Shown here one piece after another: positions 20,996 to 33,235 of a DNA stretch of 44,757 nt. The translations under genes and the position numbers were made by a program. The notes beneath the pieces are model-generated. The model ran no database searches, was not told the DNA's origin, and saw only the letters and a program-made list of their open reading frames with translations. The stretch comes from Sphaerosporella brunnea. Taxonomy: Eukaryota > Ascomycota > Pezizomycetes > Pezizales > Pyronemataceae. Where the stretch lies: the NCBI GenBank assembly GCA_008704415.1, contig VXIS01000364.1, positions 1-44,757 on the forward strand. Direction: 5' to 3'. Each line of letters opens with the position of its first letter. Within the stretch, counting starts at the first letter, position 1.

Positions 20996-22486
20996 TCATT
21001 GTTGAGCTTCCAAATCAACGTCTATCGAACTCCGCTCCAAGTTTGCACGCTTCTTTCTCAACTTGTTATATTCTTTTCTCTTCAGCTCTGGTTGAAGGCC
21101 AACGCTCGCCCCCTCAAGGCTTGAATTTTCGTCTTGCATTTTTGTCTTCTGTTCATTCGAATCGCCCCAAAACTGCTCGGAAAACCTCGACGCTTCACCG
21201 GTAGCTCCTGAGAAAGTCTTACACTGTTCCCCGGATGATACGAGAGAATGCCTTTTCAATGCTGGCGACGGGATCGTTGGCGGAAGTACAACATCGAGAT
21301 CATATACCGGATCTGTCGTTGTTGGGGAAACGAAGGGACTGTGTGAAGAAAAGTTCCCTCCTGGTAGAATCCGAGACGTCCTGTTGGCGCGAGGAAGCAG
21401 CTGACCAACTTCCGCCGCGTGCGAGAGCCGGTGTGTATGAAGAAGGGCCAAGTCACCATAGATGGTTTCTGTTGAGCGTTCGCCACCCATAGCAGCCGAG
21501 GAAATGGCCGGGGTAGAATGCGCAGTCACTAATCGGGGTCGAGAAGGGATTTCCGAGATATCGTCGCTGGAGTTCGATCGACTAGCTTTGGTAGTGGAAT
21601 CGCCGCTGATTACCAGCAGTGTCGAGGCTTTTACACCATCTGGGAGAGTGGGTAATCCGCTCTGCGCCCTGCTCGAGCGGGTTGCTGGATTGTTCGTAGG
21701 CGGAGGGCTCATTGTTCGCCGATAGCTGTTTTGCGATGAGAACCGTCCTTCAAACGCTGCGGGAGAACCAGGATCTGGTACGGATTTTGGCGTCGAAGAG
21801 CCAGATGGCAAGTCGGGAGAGACTGAAGGGCTGAAGTTAAGCCTATGATCAGAGTATGGCCTCTGCGTGCTACCTTCCTGCGATTCAAATCCATTCGGTG
21901 CTGACGCTCCAGAAGTTGATACGACGGACGACGGGCTTGCGATACCGTGGTACAATGGCCCTGGTATGGAAATATATGGGCTGGGTTGGTACAACAAAGG
22001 ACGGGTCGTCTGGCGCATTTGCTGTTGGCCGTGTGCCAATGATAGCCTCGAGCCATCGCTGTCTGATCCAACCAACGTTTGTTGACTCCGGTTGCTGGTT
22101 GGCGTAGCTGGCCGCGAGATAACGATCCCTTCCACCTCGATTCCCTTTTCCAGTGCCTTCACGCCAAAGGGGACATCATCTCCTCTCAACTCGATAACAT
22201 GTCGGCTGCTCCGGACGTTTTCGAGATGGGCTTTTCGTGCTTCCGCCAACTTGGTAGCATTCTTCACCCGTCTGTTGTTGTACATCAATTTTGATACCGC
22301 GAATGCCAACGTGCAGATCTATCGGTGCGTCAACATGAAGCCAAACAAGCAAGATCAGGCATTGTCTACTATTGCACATCCAAGGACCTAGAGCGCTGGT
22401 CAGAACTCGAGATGTCGAAACGGTTGCCCAGGAAGACCAACAAACAACATCTTCTCCCACAATTTCATGCCATCCCAAAAGCTCAT
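20996..22486 (-). CDS. fungal single-pass membrane protein with long disordered Ser/Pro-rich tail, 461 aa
   Basis: Three coding exons: 22486-22442 (MSFWDGMKLWEKMLF), 22387-22370 (18 nt, VLGCAI) and 22318-20996. Splicing assembles one hydrophobic segment at about residues 13-33, followed by the basic stretch YNNRRVKNATK. A minus-strand leader intron (22593-22527) probably precedes the start. I know this N-terminal pattern (MSFW/W...W-E-K-M plus one membrane helix and basic flank) from unnamed fungal proteins; function is unknown. The remainder is low-complexity, rich in Ser, Pro and Thr with short conserved-looking patches (IELRGDDVPFGVKALEKGIE; TETIYGDLALLHTHRLS), and the C-terminus is basic (KRKEYNKLRKKRANLE). 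The second donor (GTAGAC) is weak, so the first two junctions are the least certain part. Confidence 0.75.
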
Positions 22487-24300
22487 ATCGTTGTCTTGAC
22501 GCAGCAGGAAGAAGGGGATAAGTATCCTGAAAAATAAACGTCAATAACGGGGTTCATTTTTTTTTGCCTTTTTGCTAAAATTGGCTAGCATACCTGTCTC
22601 CTCGTTCTAAAAGGCTCCCTGGAACAGTAATTCTTGGACAGAAACAGGCGGGCTCGCTGTTATTACGAGGGCTCTGGGAATTGAGGGTAACTACTGACGA
22701 TGTATGGGTTGAAAGGAAAGCGGGTTAAATAAGTGCTTAGCCAACAAAGCGGCCAACGATCAAACTCGCCGGGAGCAGCAAAAGCGGACGAAAAGGCGCC
22801 AATTAAGAATGAAGCTGCAGGTGTCTCGGGTGGAAGACCACGTAGGATGCAGGTACGATCGAAATCGCAGCTGTCACCCAAAGAACACGGCCAGTCGAGA
22901 GCGAGGAGGGCGAACAGGATATCGAAAGGGGCGAGCGAAGAGACAGATGACGAGAAGTGGACAGACGGGCGTGGCCAATCGTCGCAACATGACGCAGAGT
23001 GCGGGCAGCCGACGGAGAAGTACATACCTCATACCAAGGTACATACATACATGCATGCATGGTAGAATAGTCTCCAGCGCATAATGGGTGTACCTACTGC
23101 CTACCTTATCGGGGAATCGAATACCGTGGGAAGCATTATGTAATCGCTATATAACCTCAGGCATGCCACAACGCAGCCATCGTGATCGCCATCATGCCTA
23201 CAGGATCATGTCCATACTGCATCAGTAGCCTGACATAGGCCTTACCTTCGGGCCCTCGTTTGGTGTGTTGCCGCCGAGCCGCCGAGCCGTTGCCGCCGAG
23301 CCGTTGCCGCCGAGCCGTTGCCGCAGAATTTTGACCTTCGCTTGGCTTCTGCCTCCGACTTGGACTCCCTTTTGCACCGTGACACCAGCGCGACCTTTCA
23401 GCAATCCGACGACCGGCAATGCGGCAGCAGCGAGCCTGAGCAGCAAGCAGCAAGCATGCTGATTGTTACAGGACCTTGAGGAGTGGAACGCAAGCGGGCT
23501 GGCCCTGCGGTGGGCCACACAAAGGATCTCCAGTGTAGGCTTGAAGCCGCTCTTGCGCTGAGAAGTAGGGAGAGATGCTGCTGCATAGGGGGAAGTGCTG
23601 CTTGAGAAGCCGCTTTGCCTATTTTTGAGAATGGCATGCCATCAAATCTGTAAATCACGTGCCTCGCTTCTTGGCCGCTAACTGAGGTTTGCACGCAGCT
23701 TTCTCAGTGCATAATCAAACGCGCTAGAAAGTTGCGCTGGGATGCTAAAAAGTTGTGTTGCGGCAATCGCCGCTTTAGCCACACCGTGCCCGAAAAGATT
23801 GCTGGAAATGGAGGCATCCTCCAATAGAGAGCAGTACCTGTTTTTGGAAGGAAGTTGAAGTCTATGGGTCCATGGGAGCCAAAGGTGCGTGGGCAAAGAA
23901 GCCGGATTGGCTCACCTCGTGTCGCCGCTCCCCGCTGTCTCCCTCAGTTTAAGTTTCGAAGCCTCGACCGCTCGCCTGCAGTAGAATGGCACGAATAGAT
24001 AGATGGCTGTTTGTTGCTATACATAGAACTTCGATCTATCGAACGACGGGAAGGTCTCCAGTATCCAGATACTCGAAGTGTTTTCTTCTATTTAATAAAA
24101 AGGCAAGCGATTCCAATGCCGCCTTGCGTGTTGTCAGTCTTCGCTTTTTGGCTTCCTTCCTTCCTTCCTTGCTCAACCGTGCCAAACATTGCTATTTCAA
24201 TCCTACGTTGGCGATAAATTCCGCAAGCCGGGGGATTCCCAATTCGCCTGAATATTTCAAGATACTTGGCTCAAAAGCATGATATCCCGTATATCTATCG
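22487..24300. other. 1.8-kb intergenic region, no gene recognised
   Basis: Contains the leader intron of the membrane-protein gene (22527-22593), CATA/CATG microsatellite (23040-23060), three copies of a 14-bp GAGCCGTTGCCGCC repeat (23284-23325) and TTCCTTCC repeats (24155-24168). The open frame at 22733-23065 shows no known motif. Confidence 0.45.
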
Positions 24301-24410
24301 ACCCCTACCTAACTGATGCTCCGCCCCAATTGGAATCCACAAGCCGTGAATGCTGATTGATACCCTGCTGGACGCCCCGATGATTGACGCTCCGGTGGAT
24401 GACGACCAGA

Positions 24411-25569
24411 ACTCGCCGCTGCATCCTAGGGCGTCGTGTTCGCGAGTTGAATTACAAGGAGCTGCGCGAATACCTAAAGCCGACACTTTCGCTTTTTCTC
24501 TGGCTCTTCGCGAGGGGAATTCGAGCGTCAGCAGCTTGATGGGATGCTGTTCCTGGACAAAGGCTGCGGGGAAACGTTCTACAATAAGTTCATGCCAGTC
24601 GGACCAAGTGGGCATCGTCGGGTCTGGGAAGTCATATATATCATGGCTGCTCTCGCAATACTACTCATGCGCCGGGGGAAGAGAGTCCTTTACATCCCGC
24701 ACTGCGTGGTATGTAATAAGGGAAAGTGGGTAACGCTCGCGTCGGGGTTTACGGAAGTAAGTGTTTTTACCTAACCTGGAATACCCTTATATTGACGATA
24801 AAATGAAAAACGAATAGTGTAGTAGTAACAGGGGCAACGAAGAATCTCATGTAGCAACCAATTCAATACCTTGTTAAAAAAACCCCCTTCAACAATAGCG
24901 ATGTTGTTTCCTTTACAGGCATGGACATACCTAATCAATTGCTTTACTGTACATAGTTTTGATCTCGGGGTGACTGACGTTCGTAAAAGCCCTCAAACCA
25001 TCCTCTGCCCAGGGATCCCTCTGGCTCTCGCTTTTGCAGTATTCCTCTGGACTTTCCGGCCGCGCGGGTACATTGCCAAAGGAGGTAGAGAGATGCTCGA
25101 GACCTACACAGGGCGTCTCCCTATCCTCTTGCGGGTGCTTTTGGACATGAACCTCAGACTTGGTGAATCGGTGAACACCACATGTTTATAAGTTGTTTGA
25201 CCTTCTCTCCGCTTTGTACGAAGTATCAGATGACATCATGCTTTTCGCCGAAGAGAAGCTCAAACTCAGAGATGATCGGTTGCTTGAACGGTTGTATTTG
25301 TCTGATCACCGAATCATGTTTTATTGTTTTTGGTCTGCTGCCTTAAGGAATCAGCCTTGCTCATGGACGATGTGATCGATAGCCGCTATTTTGATAGAAC
25401 TCCTGCAGGTGAGCGAGCGATATCTTTGATTGCCAAACAGGCCATCGCAAATTACTTAAGACATAACGAGTTCCTCGACACAGCGATATTGGAGTCTCTA
25501 GAACGCAGTGGACAACTCGGCTGTCTTCGGATTCAGGGTCGGATAGATGCTGCTTTTCTTATATATTAG
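24411..25569 (+). pseudogene. decayed P-loop NTPase gene (possibly related to fungal Crinkler/RHS-like NTPases)
   Basis: Fragments of one protein lie in successive frames: YKELREYLKPTLSLFLWLF, FERQQLDGMLFLD, a Walker-A VGIVGSGKS, then MAALAILLMRRGKRVLYIP, then from 24919 WTYLINCF and GGREMLETYTGRLPILLRVL, then from ~25340 LLMDDVIDSRYF and IAKQAIANYLRHNEFLD. At least three shifts are visible: near 24512, one extra A near 24609, and an extra AT in the ATATAT run at 24635-24642. A gap lies at about 24780-24900. The order (acidic/hydrophobic lead, Walker A followed by a hydrophobic helix and RGKRVLYIP, then a helical C-terminal half) recalls NTPase modules of Crinkler/RHS-like proteins, but this is from memory of pattern only. 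Could also be another STAND-like NTPase. Confidence 0.5.
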
Positions 25570-25846
25570 TTTGTCTGGGAACGGGTGCCTTAGTGCTGGC
25601 TAGGAGTCCAACTACGCCAGAGAATAAACACCAACAAACGCAGCCAGGGCGGCTTCGCCCGAGTAGAGTTGCAGATGCGCGGTTTTCGATTGGACACTTT
25701 AGGAAGCTAATCGACTGTTTCAGACCAAAATCGTACAGAACTCAAACTTCGAAAACGCTCCCATCGCCGTGTCCATGAAGGGACGCAACAAGCCTGAAAA
25801 ACAACCACCAAAACAACCACCCATTCCCCTTGCCCAGTGTTATGAA

Positions 25847-28689
25847 CTAGGTTGGCGAGCTCTCGGTAAAAAACTCGTTGAGCTCGGGGCTCACCATCAT
25901 CCCGGTTGCACCCCCCATAGCAGTCATTTCCAGGTCTGGCTCATCAAAGTTCGCCAACGCACTCCAGTCCACATCCTTTGGCAGTTGAGAATAGCTCACG
26001 CTGTCCATTCCGTCGATCCCAATAGGAATACTGCTGTACTCATTGAAGAACTGAGGCGGAGAATATGAGCTGCTGCTAGGGGGATTGTTCTGCGAGGGAG
26101 GCGTGGAAAAATTCCCAGAGTTTTCAGACATATCGAGTGAGGCTGGCGACTGTCCCCGATTTTGTGAATTCTGAGGCGATAGTCCCGGAAACCCTTCCGA
26201 TGCTGGCTTGTCCACGGAACCTTCGCTGTGCATTCGGCTGTGAACCGCCGGGCCCGAAGCATTCGGACGACCTCCAGCCCCAGGAGCCGCCATGAATGGT
26301 AGCTCCTCGATCGGTATCTCCTGCACTGGATGTGGTGTGGGATAATCGTTATATGTCTTCTCTGGAGGCATTTCCGACTAGCAGGCGATTAGCTACATAC
26401 GGCTACTTCCCTGCGTATACGACGACTCATTACCTGGCCACTGCGAAAAGAGTAGGGGAATCTATTGACACCGCCCCCATCTAAGGTTCCTGTGAGATCC
26501 ACATCCAGCTGCACAAGAAATGACTCGGTCAATGGGTTCTTTTTCTTCATGTGACCCATTGCCGTGAGAAGAAATTGCAAAGAAGCCCGAACTTGTTCGT
26601 CTCCAGGGCGCGATTTCAAGTACTGCACGAATACTCTGGCCGCAACGTATAGACAGAAAGATACAAAAGGGTTCATCTAAGCGTTGAATAAGTCTTTTCA
26701 TCTAATGCCGGGGTTCGGGCTTATTCTACTTACTCCAGATAAGTCCAGATGACAAACCATTCGCATGATGGATGCTATTTGCGCTGCTGCCGTGATGCAA
26801 CGAATCTTCGACTCGGCGGAAACGGACGAAGGCATGCGGTTTTTCTCTGCTTTGAAGATGGCTGCTTGATGGAGACAGATGGTGGATGTGTGAATATTCA
26901 TGTTTGTGAAAACTATATTCGCTTCTTGGATTCCAGCTGGTAAACGGAAGTGCGAGGGCAACGATAGCTGAATGTTTAGCAATATGTTATCCATGTTGCG
27001 GTGCCTCCGCCAAAACTCTCCATTGAGATCATCATCTTTCTCATCGGCGTCGGATCGATGCAAATGAGTAAGATTGCGGCCAAACAACGATGCCATGAGG
27101 CAAACACCTCCAAATGGAGACAGCAAGGATGCGCCATTCGCGGTCATTGCCTCTTTCAGTGTCATCGTCTTAGCTGGCCGTCCACGCTCAAAAGAGTCCT
27201 CGGTGACAGGGAAGTTTGTCAGAATCTAACGCCATGTAAGCGCAGTAAGTGCTCCGGACCCGTGGCCACGTACATCTCTTTCGTCAATTGTCATGGGCCA
27301 CCCAGTTCCTATGGAAGCATATCTATCCAAGCAAAAAGCCAACCAGAATGTCCTTCTTCGCTCTTCGCGCTCGATCCAATCCTTCGGAGCAGGGAGGCAC
27401 TGCTTGACTTCCAACCCGGAACCATCTAACCTGTGAAGGCCCATCATTTGAGCTAGTCGCACTGCGCGTCCTGTGGACATCCATGCCCGCGGAAAATACA
27501 TAAGTTTGAACTCATAGGTCGTAATTAATAACCACGCCTGGGAGGAGGCCACCGAGATGATTCCCTCTCCATGCCCCTTCATCTCCGAATCTTCGAGATA
27601 TTTTCTCGCCTTCCGGTACAGGTGCGTCTGGAGAGAACTATGTTCATCGGAGACAGAGGCGGCAAGAGTCCAGATGGCATAGCGTAATGCCACTGGAGGT
27701 CGTAGGTTGGGCGCCATGCTCAAGCTCGCAAAATATCTGGCCTTGTGTATTATAGGCATGCATGGGTGCAGTTTCTCAAAGTAAATGGTGTGCCTTGAAA
27801 AGCCTCCATATCAGCAATCACGTTCTAGACCTCCATGCGTATCTTGACAATGCAATCTCAAAAATCAAGTGTTCGTACAGAGCATCAACAATGTCTGGCG
27901 CGGGCAAAGCTTCTTCAAAGCCCATTGCTAGCATCCCCCATGACGACGTAGGTTCCATCGCCGAAATGTCGGGCGTTGGATTTGGCCAGTGCCGCGAGAT
28001 ATCCATCATCGGAGAACTATCGAAAGAACTATGGGCCTGCTGATTTGGCGAAACAGAAGAGCCCTGTTTTCCCAGCAGCGACTCTATTCCTTCCATCCCG
28101 ACGTCAACGTCGCCGAACAGTGGCGGATCAACTAGGATTTGAGATCCATACGGAGGCTGTCTTATTCGATCGATTGAGACATATTCGGGTGGTGATGCAG
28201 TTTGGTCCTTCAGTAGCGTTTCCACCTGTGCTGTGCAGGAGGAATGGGCAGCGTGAGCATCATGGACCACAGGCGGCTGAGATGAGAGTGAGTTTCCATA
28301 CCCAAACGCGCTTCCAATGCTTTCACGTAACCTCTCTTCGGCCCACTTTTTCGCCGGATCTCATCGTACGCACTACAAGAACAAAGCGTCAAAGATCAGC
28401 AGCCTGACCACTACCTCAGCTGTTGGACTCAGATATCACACCAGTCATGGCCCAGTCTCGCACATGTCCCACAACTTGGTTTCGCGCCGTCACAGCGGAG
28501 CTTTCGCTTTCTGCAAACAACGCATGCTATTCTCTTTGGCCTGGGGACTTCAGGAGTTGGAACATTTGGAGGCCGTGATTGTTTTTGAGTTTCGGCGCCG
28601 TCATTAGATGGACCCGAATGCAGCGACGGGATTCCGGAAAGTTTTGAAGGCGACGATGAAGGGGCTGACCGAGATTGGGTTGAAGCCAT
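25847..28689 (-). CDS. Zn2Cys6 transcription factor with fungal-specific domain, 818 aa
   Basis: Predicted nuclear regulator. Seven exons: 28689-28442, 28372-28302, 28230-27879, 27793-27274, 27225-26734, 26676-26434, 26377-25847, total 2457 nt in frame. The binuclear zinc cluster is complete (C-x2-C-x6-C-x6-C-x2-C-x6-C: ACVVCRKRKLRCDG...CGTCARLGHDC), its last Cys codon split by the first intron. A basic linker (RRKSGPKRGYVKALEARL) and coiled start (QVETLLK) follow. The middle-homology region covers residues ~230-560 (EREERRRTFWLAFCLDRYAS; GRAVRLAQMMGLHRLD; NIHTSTICLHQAAIFKAEKN; FVSFCLYVAARVFVQYLKSR). The C-terminus is Ser/Pro-rich. The exon 3/4 join (DAL-HTIYFEKLHP) uses donor GTACGA. ATG 28689 is preferred; an in-frame ATG at 28881 would add 64 residues without conservation features. 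Target genes unknown. Confidence 0.9.
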
Positions 28690-30643
28690 GTCAGCAGCCG
28701 CCAGACAGTTTGCTCGGGGCCCGCGAAGGCGTGTGGAAGGAATGATGTGGGGGAGGTCTCGGGGGTCCCAGAGTCTTGTCTTGGGGTCTTGATTTCGGTC
28801 TCGACAGGAATGTAGCCTTCGAATTACTACGCACAAGGAAGGGCGGTGATTGTATTGGATTGATTGTTGGGGAGGGGGCAATGATCAAGGCTTATTTCAG
28901 TTCTTTGTGCACGGGATGGAAAGGGTATACATGTATTGATTATACTGAGTAGTAGTAATCAGCAGTGTGTGGTGGATAGCTGCAGAAGGGGGGGTGTTCT
29001 TCACAGCTCTGCTCTTCCCCACTTGACCTGCCACATCAGGGAGTGCAGCCGACAGGGTCTCCAGGTGTTATTATGTAAGCCGGGCCGTTGTGTGGCTCAA
29101 CCGGCTGTAGCTTGGCTTCACCAGGTTTCACTCGGGTCTCAACTGCAGCTCGAAGAGGAGACTCGTTGTTTGCCTCTCGAGGACCGCCCGAGGAAAAAGC
29201 AATGTTTTCATCTTCTCGGTATTACCGAATTTGCATTCAGTGTTCCTTGGGGATAGCGATGGATTAGAGGCTGTCCGCCGACCGAAATAGGTAATGAGAA
29301 AGTCGAAGGCAAAATGTCTGCTGCACGCTCTTTTGACAAATCATAGCAGCACAACCGCCGAGTGACCTGCGAAACTGGCATGCAACGGCAGATCATCGTG
29401 ATGATCAGATATGCTTCCCATGGTTATAATGTGGCCACCACTGCCTGTTGCGCCATGGTAAGGCGTTTTGCCTTCGAATTTCTCGTTACCTATTATCGTA
29501 TTTAGCAAACCACGGAACTCAGTTCACCTAGGTCTTGCTGGCTACGACCAAACAAGTACTCGAGTGGACGTCGACCTCGACATCAACGTTCATGGCGTAT
29601 TTTGCTATAACTACAATTCAATAGTTGAAAAATTCCTGTGGGGCGTTTGCCCAATTTTGCGAATTCAAAGCTATGTCTCGCATACTGAGACAAAAGGCAC
29701 GCAGCTGCAGCAAAGTACCTATCTGTACGTAGTCGATGGAGATCGGAGGAAGAAGGCAGCGTTCTGCGAGTGAGAACCCCATCTCATGAGAGAAGAGAGG
29801 CTACCACCAGAGAAACGGGCAAGTGGAGTGCACTCGTTCTTGTCGATTGTTCATTGTTTAACTCCGTGTCGTTTGTCTGTAAACGGAGCCAACGGTGGAG
29901 GAGTAGAGCAAAGGGGGATATTTGAGAGAGGCCCGGTGGAAATCTCAATGTGTATATAAACAGAGCATTCCCAATATTACCAATATAATACTTCTCAATT
30001 TGCAACCTCATAAGTAGCTCACACTTGAGCAAATCTACTCCACCCCCTCATTGGAAGAGACTACAGACCAAGTGCTAAGTAAATATACGCCTTCGGCCTC
30101 GACCGGTTGAGCTCGAGTGTAACTCTCCTCCTTGCCTTGGTTCGTCCTGGCCTCGGGATAACCCGGTATCATAAGTAGTGTACCTGTCCTGTGTCTGCAG
30201 AATGCTCGTGCATATGTATTCTACTTCAATCTTCAATATGCAGATATCCATGTTCTCCAACCAGAGTCAAAAGCTGTCCCTCGAATGCTAACGTGCTTCA
30301 AGGATATATGGTACATATTCTTTGCCAGCAAATAAGAACCAGAAAAATGGGGAGTCGCTGAGACTTCCTCGAAATCGCGATTTGCATAGTGCTGTTCTGC
30401 GCCTTAAGCACTCGCATTTTCTGGTTCTAAATGAGTATACAGGCGGGATCGGGTTAAGAATTCCTCCGACTTTGTCTCCCTGCAAACCCTGCCATCTTGA
30501 ATTTTACTGATGAAACACTCCACCATGAAGCATTCGGTGAATGGCGCATCTATATTTTTGCAAGTACACGTAACCAGGTATGGACAAGCTTATCAATACA
30601 CAGCATCCGAGTCTGGCGAACCTAATCAAAATTCCACAGCCCG
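28690..30643. other. 1.9-kb intergenic region, no gene recognised
   Basis: Upstream of the transcription factor, as often seen for regulated regulator genes, and downstream of the uL2m gene. No coding frame, RNA gene or repeat was recognised. Confidence 0.5.
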
Positions 30644-32011
30644 CTAAGACCTCTGTCGCCTCTTGCCCTGGTTGCGTGCTCTGGGTACGACAACCCATTT
30701 ATTTGGCTTATTAACCGGTCCTGGAGGAACAAACGTTAGCTTACCGTCACCTCGAATAAAATGGAAAGGACGGCGTCGAGCAAATTAATCCGTTAATTGG
30801 TGGCAACTCACTTGTCTTGTACCCGGATTTGGTCTGCACAAAAATTTTGTCAGCTCTTGGCCGATGAAAGCATCTTTGATGACGACTAAAGATATCTCGG
30901 AAGGAGGAGTGAAACATACCGGAATTCCCCAAGGGCTCACAGGGTGCCTATTACCTTTGCTCTTACCACGACCTCCTCCGTGAGGATGATCGCTGGCGTT
31001 CATGGCTACACCCCGAACCGTGGGACGAATATTCAACCAACGGCTTCTACCAGCCTTACCCAATTGCCTGTGCTGCCATGTTGGGTTGCTGACGATGCCA
31101 ATAGTTGCACATGCATCCTTTTTCACTCGCCGCACTTCGCCACTCTGCAGTCTAATCACTACACAGTCTGTCTTCGGGTCCCTGGCAATGACCGTGGCGT
31201 ATGTACCGGCAGACCGACAAAACACGGCGGGACCCCTCACGGACGAACCAACAGCGTGAATGAGAGTTCCAATAGGGATCATGTGCAACGGCAAGCAGTT
31301 ACCTCTCCAAGCAGTCTTCGCGGCGAGCATACCCGGATCCACGATTCCACCCATACTGGCGAGTAGATCGGCCGGGATCCCTGACCGGTATGACTGCACA
31401 ACATCACCAGCGCGCAATCCATCAGCCGCGAGGACGTAACTCTTTTTTCCCGTGGCTTCGTTGGTGACGAGTGCAATGTGACCACTGCGGCCTGGGTCGC
31501 GCTCAATTCTCTCAACGCGGTGTGGGCCTGGTTCACTTCGGTTGAAGTCAACGATTCGTATTCTCCGCTTGTGACCGCCTCCGCGATGCCGGACCGTGAT
31601 TCTACCGGTGTTGTTGCGACCACCCTTGCCGTGACCTTTTTTGGCAAACGTAAGGGACTTGAATGGGCCTCCTTTCCAGAGGTGATCGTTTATCGGTCTG
31701 ACCAAGTGACGGAGACCGGGAGTCCGTGGCTTGTACGTTTTCCTTGGAGTGACGGCGTCAGCCAGAGGACAAAAATTCGCATACTGGCTGCAATAAGCGC
31801 ATGGACCAAGGCAGCCTCACATCGCAAAGCCCTTTTCACTTCTGTCTGGCGGCGGCGTAAAAGTTGAAGCGAGAATCGCAGAATTCATGGGGACAGAGTT
31901 GCTGCTGCTGCTCACTCCCGCGATCTGGTGCGCGGTATAAATGCCGCCGCGGAACGGGGTCGATGGGAGAGGCCGCCGGAATGCGAGCCACGAGAGATGC
32001 CGGGCAATCAT
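30644..32011 (-). CDS. RML2: mitochondrial large-subunit ribosomal protein uL2m, 370 aa
   Basis: Bacterial-type L2 of the mitochondrial ribosome, part of the peptidyl-transferase centre. Four exons: 32011-31821, 31742-30920, 30833-30812 (22 nt), 30720-30644, total 1113 nt in frame. Exon 1 encodes an Arg/Ser-rich presequence ([20 protein letters not shown]). Next come [31 protein letters not shown], the L2 signature [19 protein letters not shown] with the conserved His-Pro-His, and [10 protein letters not shown]. The small exons give TKSGYKT and [17 protein letters not shown]. For intron one a 78-nt version (GTGAGG...GGCTGACG...CCAAG) is chosen over a 33-nt alternative that is too short. Divergent from the LYR-like gene. 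Confidence 0.93.
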
Positions 32012-32317
32012 CGTTGCGGCGACAACGGTGCGCTTTGTCGAAGAACGGGGGAGAGCTGAAGAGGTGCTGCCGAAACAACTGGCTAAAAGATCGCGTAACC
32101 TACCACCCCACTTACCCGGCGAGATGGATTCATATGGAGGGATGTCCAATCGCTCAGTTCACCTCCTCCCAACACACCGCACTGTCCTTTCTTGAGCTCC
32201 TCCACCTTTCCCACGCCGGCTGCCTGCAAGTCGAGATGCCATGTGGTTCCGGAAATACAGCAAAGAAGCGCATAAACATGCTTGTAACCCAATCCCATCC
32301 CGCCGTGTCGTCCCAAC
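32012..32317. promoter_or_regulatory. 306-bp bidirectional promoter of uL2m and the LYR-like gene
   Basis: Both start codons border this interval. Part may be the first exon and intron of the plus-strand gene, since TTGCAAATTTTCAG (32330-32343) just inside it looks like a 3' splice site. No specific factor site is recognised. Confidence 0.45.
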
Positions 32318-33235
32318 ATGTTAACAAATTGCAAATTTTCAGGTCGCGCCCTTTTCAAAGCCATGCTTACCCACACGGCGCATCTACCCCTGTCACCGGA
32401 CATAAAACATATTGCACAACGTACAATCCGTAGGCAGTTTCGGAAAAACAGAGCCCTTCATGCTGGGCCGCTGCGACAAGCGCTGCAATCTGCCCACGAA
32501 GCCGAGGAACTTCTTCGTCGCGCGTGTCAGAACGACGAGCAAGCTGCTTCCACGGTGGCGGAAAGGATACTCGAGCTGGTCTCCCAGCACAAGCAGAAAG
32601 TTGCAGCCTCATCTATCCCTCCTTATCCGGTCCACACACCACCTACACCTCCGAACCAGCTGAATCCTATGCGAAAGAGGAAAATACTGGAGATGGCTAT
32701 GAAGCCCAGAGAAAAGGCTATACGCTCGGCCGCCGTTCGTGCTCGGCCGCCGGTCATGGGCGCTACCAATGGACTGCCGGTACTGAAACGGCCTGGCCGC
32801 AAACCGCCGTTGTGGGTTTCTCTCATCGTCAACGAGAAGATAAAGAGGAGGGTCCGGCATCTCGATGCTCTGCAGCATGTTCAAAACAACGTCATGTATC
32901 ATGCAGATATGGAAGACAACTGGGATGCAGCTACGCGGCGTGCGGGACTGCGTGAGGAACATGACGAGAGTTCCTGGCTTGATGGTGCAATGATGTGTCT
33001 CAGATCTATTGAAGAACACTATCACGCCACGGAGTTGGCAACATATAGCATAACGCAACGCTTTCAGAGAATCATAGACGAGAAAACGGCACGATATCGC
33101 GAGCGGTTGCGAACGAACCGAATTCGAAGAAGAGTAGAGGCGAAGGAGAAGCGTGCGAGGCGAATGGAACACGAGCTAGGCGGGCTGAAGGGAGAATGGA
33201 AACGCATCAGGAGAATACATGGCCATGAAGGATAG
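32318..33235 (+). CDS. LYR-motif-like mitochondrial protein, 305 aa (N-terminus uncertain)
   Basis: The frame runs from ATG 32318 to TAG 33233-33235. The N-terminal ~60 residues (RALFKAMLTHTAHLPLSPDI; then RTIRRQFRKN and EAEELLRRAC) resemble the Complex1_LYR fold, in which a short A-L-x-K/R-x-L helix is followed by a basic R-x-I-R-x-x-F segment; the canonical L-Y-R reads L-F-K here. The rest is very basic, with KRPGRKPPLWVSLIVNEKIK and a long charged helix near the end (RERLRTNRIRRRVEAKEKRA). LYR proteins assist assembly of mitochondrial complexes or Fe-S transfer; the exact role here is not known. TTTTCAG at 32337-32343 is a plausible acceptor, so an upstream exon may replace the first nine codons. 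Pairing with uL2m supports a mitochondrial role. Confidence 0.65.
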   Translation: MLTNCKFSGRALFKAMLTHTAHLPLSPDIKHIAQRTIRRQFRKNRALHAGPLRQALQSAHEAEELLRRACQNDEQAASTVAERILELVSQHKQKVAASSIPPYPVHTPPTPPNQLNPMRKRKILEMAMKPREKAIRSAAVRARPPVMGATNGLPVLKRPGRKPPLWVSLIVNEKIKRRVRHLDALQHVQNNVMYHADMEDNWDAATRRAGLREEHDESSWLDGAMMCLRSIEEHYHATELATYSITQRFQRIIDEKTARYRERLRTNRIRRRVEAKEKRARRMEHELGGLKGEWKRIRRIHGHEG

